A stretch of 64,000 nt of DNA from Liolophura sinensis (Eukaryota > Mollusca > Polyplacophora > Chitonida > Chitonidae), in assembly GCF_032854445.1 (NCBI RefSeq), contig NC_088300.1:27821608-27885607 (forward strand). Direction: 5' to 3'. Made by a program: the position numbers and the translations under genes. Below the pieces are notes generated by a model that worked only from the letters and a program-made list of their open reading frames with translations, was not told the origin of the DNA and did not search any database. Below are positions 45,840 through 57,800 of the stretch, in pieces. Within the stretch, counting starts at the first letter, position 1; each line of letters opens with the position of its first letter.

Positions 45840-47554
45840 AGTAATGATAGGGATCATCCTAGCCATGTACTGTTTGATAGTGGATATTGATGTCTGAATG
45901 AACACGTACTAATACAAGGGTTGTCTTCAGATAGTCCTGTTTTGTGATGGATATCGATGTGTTTACACACACATATAGTGATGGTGAGGATCACCCTGTT
46001 GCTGTGTTGTTTGATAGTGGATGTTGATGTATGAATGAACACGTACTAATACAAGGGTTGTCTTCAGATAGTCCTGTTTTTTGATGGATGTCGATGTGTT
46101 TACACACATATAGTGATGGTGAGGATCACCCTGTTGCTGTGCCGTTTGATAGTGGATGTTGATGTATGAATGAACACGTACTAATACAGGGGTTGTCTCC
46201 AGATAGTCCTGTTTTTTGATGGATATCGATGTGTTTACACACATATAGTGATGGTGAGGATCACCCTGTTGCTGTGCCGTTTGATAGTGGATACTGATGT
46301 GTGAATGAACACGTACTAATACAGGGTTTGTCTTCAGATAGTCCTGTTTTGTGATGGATATCCATATGTTTACACACATATAGTGATGGTGAGGATCACC
46401 CTGTTGCTGTGCCGTTTGATAGTAGATATTGATGTGTGAATGAACACGTACTAATACAGGGGTTATCTTCAGATAGTCCTGTTTTGTGATGGATATCGAT
46501 GTGTTTACACACATATAGTGATGGTGAGGATCACCCTGTTGCTGTGTCGTTTGATAGTGGATATTGATGTCTGAATGAACACGTACTAATACAGGGGTTA
46601 TCTTCAGATAGTCCTGTTTTGTGATGGATATCGATGTGTTTACACACATGTAGTGATGGTGAGGATCACCCTGTTGCTGTGCCGTTTGATAGTGGATGTT
46701 GATGTATGAATGAACACGTACTAATACAGGGGTTGTCTCCAGATAGTCCTGTTTTTTGATGGATATCGATGTGTTTACACACATATAGTGATGGTGAGGA
46801 TCACCCTGTTGCTGTGCCGTTTGATAGTGGATATTGATGTGTGAATGAACACGTACTAATACAGGGTTTGTCTTCAGATAGTCCTGTTTTGTGATGGATA
46901 TCCATATGTTTACACACATATAGTGATGGTGAGGATCACCCTGTTGCTGTGCCGTTTGATAGTAGATATTGATGTGTGAATGAACACGTACTAATACAGG
47001 GGTTATCTTCAGATAGTCCTGTTTTGTGATGGATATCGATGTGTTTACACACATATGGTGATGGTGAGGATCACCCTGTTGCTGTGTCGTTTGATAGTGG
47101 ATATTGATGTCTGAATGAACACGTACTAATACAGGGGTTATCTTCAGATAGTCCTGTTTTGTGATGGATATCGATGTGTTTACACATATATAGTGATGGT
47201 GAGGATCACCCTGTTGCTGTGCTGTTTGGTAGTGGATATTGATGTGTGAATGAACACGTACTAATACAGGGGTTATCTTCAGATAGTCCTGTTTTGTGAA
47301 AGATATCGATATGTTTACACACATATAGTGATGGTGAGGATCACCCTGTTGCTGTGCCGTTTGATAGTGGATATTGATGTGTGAATGAACACGTACTAAT
47401 ACAGGGGTTATCTTCAGATAGTCCTGTTTTGTGATGGATGTCATTGTGTTTACACACATATAGTGATGGTGAGGATCACCCTGTTGCTGTGTCGTTTGAT
47501 AGTGGATATTGATGTGTGAATGAACACGTACTAATACAGGGGTTATCTTCAGAT
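45840..47554. repeat. 135-bp satellite array, 13 units, with 540-bp higher-order repeat
   Basis: The marker AACACGTACTAATACA recurs every 135 bp from 45901 to 47523 (13 units; the first spacing is 137 because of a CA insertion). Blocks 46141-46680 and 46681-47220 are nearly identical (about four differences seen), so four units form a 540-bp higher-order repeat. Since 135 is divisible by three and the unit lacks a stop in one minus-strand frame, a 498-residue open frame spans 47459-45963, with a 45-residue period (CVNTSISITKQDYLKITPVL...). I regard this frame as a by-product. Confidence 0.93.
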
Positions 47555-49118
47555 TATTAGTATTAAAGTTGCACTTGTGGTGTTGGTAGTTGTGGATGAG
47601 GAGTGAGGGTGTATATCATATGACAACATCAGTAGGACCATTCAGGGCATGGCTGTCAGGAGCAGGTTTAGCTGGATCAGTGTGTCAAGAGAAGAGGAGC
47701 TATTTGTACAACGACAGCTAGGAAATCTGATACCCTCATTCTACTATCTGAAAAGCAGAAACGATTTAAGCACACATTTATAGTAGCCTACATTTCATTG
47801 AAAGTGGACTTCCCCTTGTTCTCTATTGCTTCACTTTTGAAGATTTAAATAAAACTTTCTGGTCGTTGGGTAGCTTTTTTTTTTTGGGCTATGTTTGTAC
47901 AACACTAAAGAATTCTGAAAGATAGGTATATATACATTGTTTGAAAGTCGCTGTGTAAATCTATGTACATGTAGATAACAAGCATGACTCGAAACTTTAG
48001 ATGCCCTGGTGTGTACCTTTGTGTCACGACTCAGCAAGCGTGAGGGTATTTTTGTATCATGTTAATTTTGGCAGCATACATTTCTGCTGAGCATTGATGT
48101 GTAAGGCATGTTTGTAGAGAAGAAGACTATAGTAATGGACTATCAGCTAGAGTTTGGTTTTATCAAAAATACCATTGAGCTGGCTGTTACCATCAGTTTG
48201 TCTGCTTGACCTACAGCTAGTACCCTAACAACATCCATTGTCCATCGTGTGAACTGGTTTGACCTGAATGATTAAATTAATGTTGATAGGTATATTTAAG
48301 GAATCTAATCAAATTAATGACCTAGATCTTTCTTATGAAAGTGGACCTGATATTTTAAAGGAAATAAAATGTCATTATTTGTTATCTGGTTATAATTGAT
48401 CAACTGAGATGATGTGATTTTTTAATTTTACAAGGGTATACATGTACAAGGTAGTGGAAATCCTGTCCAGGTGTCTGTATGACTTAGTATAATGAAGTGC
48501 ATCAGAGTGTTAACAAAACCATTCAGACCTTGACTAGCAGAAAATCCCTTAGATTGTAAAATGTATCACGTGATTCAGCTAAAAAATTAGCTGGCATATG
48601 GTAGATAGTAGTGTATGCTGTTCTCTGCAGAAATATCAGTCACCTTTATTACCTGTGACATTTCAGTCTGTTGATTGTTTGGTCTGTCAGTCAAATTTTC
48701 ATCATCCTGTCTTTATAAACATGGGCCATGCGTTTATCAAAGGACCTGAGTGCCGAGCAACATTGCAAACTTTTTGTGGAACGTTGCAGCTGTATTGCAA
48801 ATTTAACCTAACCCTTTGTTCATTACCAGTATATGAACACAGTTGTTATTTAAAATTAATGATTAAAATGCTTGTAGTATAATTCAGAATAATATGAAGT
48901 AAAGAGAGAAAAAAGGTACGTGCAGTTATGTTGTCAAAAGTTTTTCCTGGCTGACATTGTTGGAGTGTAGATATATCATTTACATCCTGTGACACATAAG
49001 ACCCAGGTTCAAGTCCTGGATCAGTGGCACAAGCTCTGCCTTAAAAAAATATGACCAGTACGTGGCAAGTTATAGATGTTTTGTTTTGTTCAAACTCATG
49101 AATTTTCCCTGGTTTCCT
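47555..49118. other. Intron or intergenic sequence
   Basis: One stretch (about 47630-47790) is open in two overlapping plus frames (for example MAVRSRFSWISVSREEELFV...). It lacks clear splice sites in frame. Otherwise nothing is supported. Confidence 0.3.
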
Positions 49119-49580
49119 CCCAGCATAATGACCAGCCCTGCTAGCACAGTTGGTAGAGCGCCCGTTTCGGAAGCGATAGATACAGGGTCAATCCTGGGTC
49201 GAGTCACACCTAAGACTTTAGAAAAGGAAGTTGCAGCTTCCTCGCTTGGCGTTCAGCATGAAGGGGATCGTGCAACTACTGGTTGACACGTATCAGTATA
49301 ATGGCTTGGGCGGGGCAGCTTACTTGCCTTTGGTAAGGCATCTCAGTGAAGCAGCACTAGATAAAATAGCTGTGGGAATTCGTCCTGCGACAAGGAGGTA
49401 CATTACATGCATTCTAAGGATTCCTTTGTCGTCACATGACTGAAATATTGTTAATAACGACGTTAAACCCCAAGCACTCACTCACTCACTCCCACCATAA
49501 TGATGGCCACTTTCGTATAAGTGATGTTCTTGAGTACTCTGTATGGCATTAAACACCAGTCAAAGAATTGAATAAATAAA
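49095..49580 (+). mobile_element. SINE-B fragment interrupted by SINE-A
   Basis: The sequence CCCTGGTTTCCTCCCAGCAT before 49131 and CCCACCATAATGATGGCC, GTGATGTTCTTGAGTAC and a tail after 49491 are the two halves of one SINE-B. The intervening 49132-49490 is a full SINE-A. Confidence 0.85.
49132..49490 (+). mobile_element. SINE-A, full-length, nested in SINE-B, with target-site duplication
   Basis: The head (GCTAGCACAGTTGGTAGAGC), body and GACGTTAAACCCCAAGCACT tail match the other copies. CCCAGCATAATGA (49119-49131) and CCCACCATAATGA (49491-49503) form a 13-bp duplication with one mismatch. SINE-A therefore inserted after this SINE-B copy. Confidence 0.9.
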
Positions 49581-51569
49581 TTCTTTAATGTGAGTACAAA
49601 TGCATGGTCCGTGATGATTTCCTTTATCATGCATCATCATATGAGAAAATTACTTTTCACATGCAAACAGGAGATTGTGTGATGGACAGATCGATGTATA
49701 TACATACTAATGTAAGTGCGTAGTGTACATGTAAAACTTATTCGGCAAACTCCACCAACTTCCTCTGTTCTATTGACTTATAAATATAAAATGTAAGTTT
49801 GGGTAATGTATGTTCACATATGCAGCTTTATGTTTAACAAGTCTAATCTTCTCAGATATGTCTAAAATGTGTCTGTTTAACTTCACTATGGTATCTGATT
49901 AACGGTATTACAGGATTGAATCCAGCTTTCGGTGTCTGTTAGAAAAATTTCTGTGACTCATGATTTCATTGGTGAAATAATGTTTACTTCAGCACAAAAC
50001 ATGCATATGTAAAGTTAATAAACGTACCTTAGATGTTACGGTCACCATTGTGCTCTATTATAGGATCTAAGTTAATTTTAGCTGTAATATGTACAAATGT
50101 GACTTGTTAACTTGTCATCAATCTCCAGATAAACATCAGATTTCAATACTCGACCTGTGGCTTTATGAACTTCAACATGCGAGCGTGATACTGCCCGTTC
50201 TTATCTCCGTGGGGCTGTGGATACCTATTGATATACAATATGTATCTCACATCAGTGGGGTAGCTAATAAGCCTACATGTATAACAGACCCACTTGGCCA
50301 CTGGTAACAGCTGAATCTAGAAAATCTTAATTAAACTGTACATGACATACATGCTGAATTGTTTTAATGTAATAGGCATGTAGGTAGAACAGTATGCATG
50401 CAAAAAGATGCAAAACACACTTGTAACTTTTTTGAATGTTTCTATAAAATTGTTGACTACCACATGTATCTGTATTATCTGTGTATTCATCAGTGGGTTT
50501 GCATTTAAAGAAGATAGTCTGGTTGGTCAAGTATAAAAATAGCCATCTCTCTATGAGTCATGGAAAGAGGGGGAGATAAATTAAATTTTCATCACTCTTA
50601 AGTGTTTGTTTGTTTGTGCCTGAAATGTCTTGCCATTTAAGGCTATAATTCATCTCAAATACCATTAAATGACGAAGCTTTACAGATGGACATTGAATGT
50701 GCAAACTTCAAATGTGAGGTGGTCTCTTATGCAAATTCAATACCTTGTAGCAAAATATCAGCTTTAAGACTGAAGAAAGGTTTATCTTGATATAAAGCGA
50801 GTTATTATCAATAGTGAGACATGTCAAAACAAGCATATACAGGCTTTTTCACTTTTCAGCACACCTTACACCTACATGAACAAGTATTCTAACAATGTTT
50901 TTGTAGTCAAGTGTATTAGATTCTGATAAGGACAGAGTTTTAATCATCTGGTTAAAACTCAATAATTGTAATGAGTTTGCTCTTTTTTGTCTTCATGTTT
51001 TTAATAAGCAATAAATGTATAAATGAATAAAAAATGTACAGTAGCTTATCATCTTACAGCTGTCTTAGTTTTGTGTCACTTATTCTTTCTTCCTTGTGGC
51101 TAGTCAGTTTTTGTATTTAACAAGGATAACTTTACAGAGTCGTGTTCAACTTTTAAAAATTGGTACATCTGTAGATAATTATATATACTGGCACTTCTAT
51201 ATATATTTGATCATTTCTCTTTAGGTCTGCCTTGTGTAACAGTTAAAACTTTTTGTCCCATTAAGGAAATAAAATTTCATGTCCTCTTGCATGTTTGTTG
51301 AAGACCTAATGTCTGTCACCAGTGTTGTTGTTGTTAACCCATGTCAGGCACTCTGGTTTCAGGCACTCACAAAATGTCATTGTATATGTGAAAAATTCTT
51401 GAGTATCACATTATGCATCAGGTCAAATGAAATAAGTACAGATACATGTGTGTCAGCACCCTTGCTGGCCAATTGGCCAAGAATGCATGCCCTAAGTTCT
51501 GAGCACTGACCTTTGACTAACATGACGTGCCCACAGCCAGTTTTTCCATTATCCTCACAGCCATATTGT

Positions 51570-51715
51570 AAGTGAAATGTTCTTTATTTATTTGATGGGT
51601 GTTTTATACGGTACTCATGAATATTTCACATATAGATGTACTCTGGCAGCCACCATTGTGGTGGGAGGAAAGTGGGCATGAACCCCCGACCATCCGCAGG
51701 CTGCTGGCAGACCTT
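51570..51715 (-). repeat. SINE-B 3' part, minus strand
   Basis: The inverted tail (TTTATTTATTTGATGGGTGT, TACTCATGAATATTTCAC) and body (CCACCATTGTGGTGGGAGGA, CCGACCATCCGCAGGCTGCT) are recognisable. Confidence 0.7.
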
Positions 51716-52007
51716 GAGCTGCATTCAAATATGGTAATAAATGTTGGAACACTGTACGTATATGTATATCATCAGTTAATTGTGTCTCCAACCATACATT
51801 TTTGAATTTTTTACATTTTACTGCTAGGGCAACTTTTCCCTCAACTTTGAAGCAGCATGTGAGACAGTTACATATACAGGGGGTTTAATTCCTGATGTGT
51901 TTTCTGGACAAGAGCTCATAGGAGGCTTGTGAAATGGTCAAGTGTACTTTAATCAAGTCCATCAATCCATCACTAGAAGTTTATATGTACTACATATCTG
52001 TGGAATG

Positions 52008-52055
<48 letters not shown>

Positions 52056-52056
52056 G
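52008..52056 (+). repeat. (TA)n microsatellite
   Basis: Alternating TA with one G interruption near its 3' end. A short ORF across it encodes only Tyr-Ile repeats and is not a gene. Confidence 0.9.
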
Positions 52057-54669
52057 TAAGGACAGTGATCATTGTGAAAATGTACATGTACATTAATGAG
52101 ATGTGTGTGGTCATGCTCAAGTCCATATATACATGCAGTGGTTATATCACAGCGGTTTGGCTTTCTATTTATAATTTGAACTTGTCATCTCCACAGGGTG
52201 CAATATCTAACTGTAATTATTAGTAGTGAAAGGAAAATAAAATGTTATTTAAACATCACCCATACATGTACAGGCCAGTGTAAATTTTACGTTGATGCAG
52301 TAGTCACTTAAGTGTAGCTACTGTAGTTCTTCAACCTTTTCGCATGTTTGCAAGGCGTTTATTCGAGCATATTTTGAAGGCATTATTCTGTGTTGACAGA
52401 TACAATTACACTCTTTGAGAAGCCCTGAAACTGACCAATCCAACCAATGAAGTTTCATGTCCAGAATCAAATTAAAAATGTGAATAAATTGCTGTGAAAG
52501 TTGTTCTTTCGTATGGGAAAAAGCCAAGGAATTAGGGTAGATGTAGTGTGCGTGTGTGATGTTGTCTTCCTTCTCACTATATGACTTAGCTGATTGCTCA
52601 CACAGTTAAGTAAATTACACTGAAGCCACATTTGTATGTACAGCCACAAACCCTATACATATGTCTTGACCAGTGCCCCTGGTGTGATAATCTTAGTTAA
52701 TACCTGTACTGAGCGGTCTACCTGAGGTAATTATAAAGTACCAGGTGGAGACTGACCAGCATTCAACACCAGTGCGCCTAACACTGATTTGTGAGAAGCT
52801 GCCCTGGTATATAAACTCGGGATAGTTGCCCTCATAGAGATGGCTAGGTACAAGTATCACACGTGTGTCCGTCTTTATCTCCAGATTTTCCCTTTGTTAA
52901 CTCAGGATAGCGAGGGTTTCCAGGGATTGAAATAAAGGCATTTCAAATGCCCTTAATCTCTGTGTTTCTTCATGGAAAATTTTAGGAGTACCAAATAATT
53001 GCAGATCCAAAAGATCCAAATTGAGAGCAAATAGGTCATTGGTTCCTGGATTAAACATGATATATGAACCCATGGTTATCCCTCTGATCACATCTGTGCC
53101 TATACATCTTTTTCTTTCCTCTTTGTTCATGACCAGTAGCGTAGCCCACATGGCAGCATCTTTTATCAGATAGGTACCATGTACTACTTACCTAGCTATC
53201 ACCGACTTTGATCAGTTTATCTGATATTTGGCCTGTAACTTCTTCACACTTTAAGTATCATGAAGGGTAATCCAACATCCCTTTGTTCCATTTCGTATTC
53301 TCCAACGCCTGATTTATACTTTATTTTATTGGTAAAGTTATTGTGTTCTAGGCTTTTAAATTAAAATCCTGTATTTCAGGTTTTGTACAGACACATACCA
53401 CTCCTTTTTATCAGCCGTACATGTATTTCATGAATTCAGTTTCTCCATTTTGTGTTTGGTGTTTTTTTGTCAAGAACCTGTTTTCCTCAGTTTTAATTTC
53501 CTTGTGGAGAAGAATCTATACGATAAGTTGACTGATCAAAACTTTTGCGGTTACAAACTGTGAGCCCATTTAGAAGGGGATTAAGTTTTTACAATAAGAA
53601 CATGATAGAATTTCTTTTTCTTCTGTTTTTCTCTTGTATATTCTTAAGATGATCACAGCATTTGTTTGTTATGTATACATGTGTACATGTATATATTGCA
53701 TTTGTACTATGTGGCATGTGTTGTCCATTATGAACTGTGACGGTGTTGGCATGAATCTTTGGAACTGCGATGGACTAATCTTCACCAAATTTGTCCTGAA
53801 GCTTCAAGATCATACCTGCCTTGAGAATGGATCAACTTTTAGAGTTTGTTTGTTCTTGACTTCCTCACCATATCTGGGATAAAGTATATCATCCCATATT
53901 GTAGCCTAGCCTGATTGTCTTAAGGGCTTCAAAGTAATAAAAAGCTAAGGTATGTAGTAAGTTTCATCATACAAACAACTGAAAACTATGTGTAAAAAAC
54001 TCTCATTTTTTTTTTTTTTTTAGATTTTGGGGTGTGGGAAGGCATTCAAATATCTGAATTCTGACGTCACATCACCTTTTTTCTTGATGATCACCCAAAG
54101 GAAGGATTTTTTTAAATTATTTTAATAATCTTTTACTCAGAAGAGTGTAAAGGGTTATTACAACATTTAGTGTCGTGATTAGAGTTGAAAAAACTTCCTG
54201 TGACATCAGAGTTTCTAAACTCTTAATAGTATGGTTCATATAGCCCACCGCAGAATTCAAATGTTTGAAAGCCTTTAACACTCTTCACAAAAGTCTAAAG
54301 TCTAAAAAAATAAACGAAAGTATATTTATGTATAGTGCAGGTGGCCTGTTTAATGATGCCTGCTTTGATTTTTAGAGGTCTCTTCCTGTGAGTACTGAAG
54401 TTGCCTTCTGGAAGGAGAGATTTATGATTTATTCTGTTGCAATATTGATCTTCGGCTCTAAACTCATGAAGCTTTGGAATATATTTGTGGTATTATGATA
54501 CTTTTGATAATTGTCTGTTTCTAAGATAACATTCTATGGAATATCTTTTCTGTGTGATGCTTTTGATGTTTGTCTTCATCCAGATGACATTATCTCACCA
54601 GATATACTTGATCGGTGATTGGTTTTTGATAATTGACTGTTTCTGAAAGACAGTGTATTTTGTGTATAG

Positions 54670-54830
54670 ATATAGATATGTATTATAATGTTTTTATGAC
54701 TGAAGAGAGGAAATCTTACAACTACCCTGTTGTCAGACACATGGATATGGACACACTAGTAGATGAGAGTTTCAGAGGGATAAGTGAAAATTTTCAGTGT
54801 GTTATCACAAGACAAGGTCACGTCTTCAAG
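54670..54830 (+). CDS. Exon of the 54.7-63.3 kb gene
   Basis: The acceptor is TTTTGTGTATAG, with a second AG six bases on in the same frame. The donor is TTCAAG|GTTTGT. It is open in one frame only and exits in phase 0. An internal alternative donor (ACAAG|GTCACG, 54816) would exit in phase 1. Confidence 0.6.
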
Positions 54831-57800
54831 GTTTGTTCAGCCTCTCTGTAAATTGTCTATTAGCATATTGATAGCTATGTGTGGTTAAATGTTATAAAGA
54901 CGGGAAACATCAGCAAAAAGTGGTAGCTTTATACTCACTGGGCTACTGTCATGGGGCAAGGTCATGTGACAACTACTCTTGTGACTGCAAGCTTTCATGC
55001 ATATTGATGAGGTGGAGCCCAGTCATGTGACACCTAATAACATACCTATAGCATCAAACACATCTACCTGTTCACATCTTATTTTATCCTTTGATCTCCT
55101 CATTACAGTTCCCTTACTTGGGAAGGATGGGCTGCCACCTGTGATCACTGTAACACTCAGGTAAGTTTGTCTTTCAAATTGTATACTTTTATATAGTCAG
55201 TATATATGTAATGACCATCAATGTGGCTGTAACAGAAATAAATCTGCATCAGGCTCTAGTTGTAAAAACTGGGAGTCTGTATCACGGTTGACTTGTCAGG
55301 ACACTTTCATCTTAAAGGGGCCATATCGTAGCTTCCATGAACTGTGGATATGTGTCATTACCTTGATCTTTATGAGGCTTTAATGCAATCCCTGGAATTC
55401 TGAGTGGACACAAGAACTGGGTTCATTGAAGCATCTTGATAAGGATTCTCATCATAGCGTCTAAGAAATTTGAGTGTATGTTCAGCCTTTGCCTATTCTG
55501 TAGCTTCCAAGCCCATATACTTTAAAGAAAACCTTTCAGGATGAAGTGAAGGCTTGTATCTGTGTGAGTTGATGGGACTGCGGCAGCTTAGTTTGTCATC
55601 TTTATAGCTTGTCCCATGGGAAGGACAAATAAACACAGGTCTTCCCATGTCCACTCTTCCATGGGCAGCTTTTGTGGTCTTACTTCTCCATGGTCAAGCC
55701 TCTCCACAGAGCTCTACATCTGAATTAATGGTTTCATTCATAAAGCTTTATTAAAGCTTTCTGTGTTTGGGATGAGAAGAGCGGCCCCCAAATGGGAAGC
55801 TCTTGATTATCTAGTGGTCATAGACGTTTTACATAGAGATGAAGTGTGGGCTTGTTTGTTCACTCATTATAGTATCATGGGATGTTTTTGAGTTGAAAAC
55901 TTAATTGCCAGTATATTCAAGTCACCCACGAGACCACACTGATTTTATATGGTGTCATTTGATTTTTCTTCCCAAATTTCTATAAAGTACGATGTTTATG
56001 ATCATTAGTTTCATTTAAGGACCATCAGATTGTACAATTATTTGCTCTTCCCAAAGGCCCTCTATAACAAATATATGAACAAGTAGTAAATGTGTATACA
56101 TTTGCATTTTTGAAACATGTCAAACATGCATTGCTGTGTATGTAAACATGGTGATTTTTGGTGCATCTCAGTATACGATGGAGACACTTAACTAACGCAT
56201 TAAACATATGAAGTTTTCAGAGTTGGCTTTATTGTAGAATGTAAGCGTGTTTATGGTTATTACCCTATTAGTTTCCTATTCAGCATAATACTTACCACGT
56301 CTGTTTTTATCAGTGTGACATGTTGACAAAAAAAATAGTGTGAAGTTCTTGACTCACAAGTCTGCTATGCAAAAAGGGAGCGTGTTTTTTTTTGTGTGTG
56401 TGTGTGTGTGCTTTATTTTAATGAACTCAAATGTCAAGAGGCCTTTGTTTTATGAAGTTTTGTGGTGAAACACAAGCTGTGTACTACCACTTCCATGTCA
56501 CAGTAATGTATTATTATTAAAGCTTATCTCTGGAAATTTCTGATTGAAATACAATGGCCTGTTGTTGTGAAGAAAGGATGGGAAGTGAAGGTGTGTTTCT
56601 GGGGGATCCTGATTATAAGCCTATTGTTCCTGACCTGTTTCATTCCACAATGTAATGAGTTTGTTAAATTCCTTATGTCTTGCTTGAATCTGGTCATCAC
56701 GGTTATAGGCACAGTGTAAGTGATAAGTGCAGTGATCTATCCAACTGGCTTTAATTCTATGGTATAATACTAACCTGTCAGAAATAACAGAAGTCAAAAC
56801 GAGTTTATAAATCCAAGAAATTATAACACTGTGGCACCTGGTCACCCATAATACTGTACCTGGTTGAATTTATCTTTACAAAATGACTTTCTTTTGGAAT
56901 TCAGTCAAGGATGTATTTCTTTTCATGCATGGCTTAATAACTTGCAGTATGGAGCAGCGTGGCCGAAATGAAATTATGAATAAAAAGTAACAATCTCAGT
57001 ACTGAGATATATCATATACACGTACTTTGGGTAGGAAATGGATTATGTGGCTAGTATTTTATATAAATTTTATATATTTTGTCTGTTTGATTAGGCATTG
57101 TATTATTAGAATATATAAAATAAATAGAATGCTTTGCTTATTTAATACTCACCCAAATTTCCCTGACGCAGCCTGCAGAAAAACAAGCAGGACAAGCAGG
57201 ACATGTCAAATCTGCAGATGTTGCTATTCTGGGGTCTTGTCAGAGATGTAAGCTGTGTAAGCTGATAGATGTAACATCGCTATGTGCTACTGTCAAGGAT
57301 TGTCTACATGTGTTAGATTTCTTTGCTCGAGCATCTGTCATGTCTACATAACTATGTCTGCATGACCATGAGAACCTGAAGTCTTGTCACATCTTCTATA
57401 TCTGAAATCTTAAATGATACCTGACATTTTGCCTGGTCTGTCTGTTTTATGTCACTTGATTTTATGGTTGATTTTGTATGTCATCTTTGTACAACAGTGT
57501 GATATGTGTTGATCTTTTTGAAAGTAAAATTAACCTTTCTGATGGAAAACATTGAACTCCCCCACCCCGTATCTTCAAGATCAGTTCTGTGTTACTATTT
57601 TAAATAATTATTCTCAATTAGTGTCCATATTGTCACCATTCCTTTCCTTTATATCTCTCATCCTGTCATTGTCTGTGTTAACCATATATCTTGAATATGG
57701 TAAAGCTTCATGAGTTCATTATCACCATTCTTTAACCTATTTCAATGTGGATTGCTTTCTCTTACCATTATTAACCCTATCTCTAATGTGGAAAGATTCA

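Larger units (their letters stand above)
49581..54669. other. Intron or intergenic sequence
   Basis: It contains an inverted SINE-B (51570-51715) and a (TA)n microsatellite (about 52008-52056). A minus-strand open stretch at 52897-53151 (DVIRGITMGSYIMFNPG...) looks somewhat coding but has no good acceptor. A possible plus exon after GATTTTTAG at 54376 reads RSLPVSTEVAFWKERFMI... All are weak. Confidence 0.3.

Noticed and set aside
45963-47459. 498-residue minus-strand ORF as a repeat protein gene
   Set aside because: It is a by-product of a stop-free 135-bp satellite. The flanking units lose the frame through a 2-bp insertion, and there is no start context, splice site or poly(A) evidence.
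51942-52223. 93-residue ORF with Tyr-Ile repeats
   Set aside because: It is translation of the (TA)n microsatellite.
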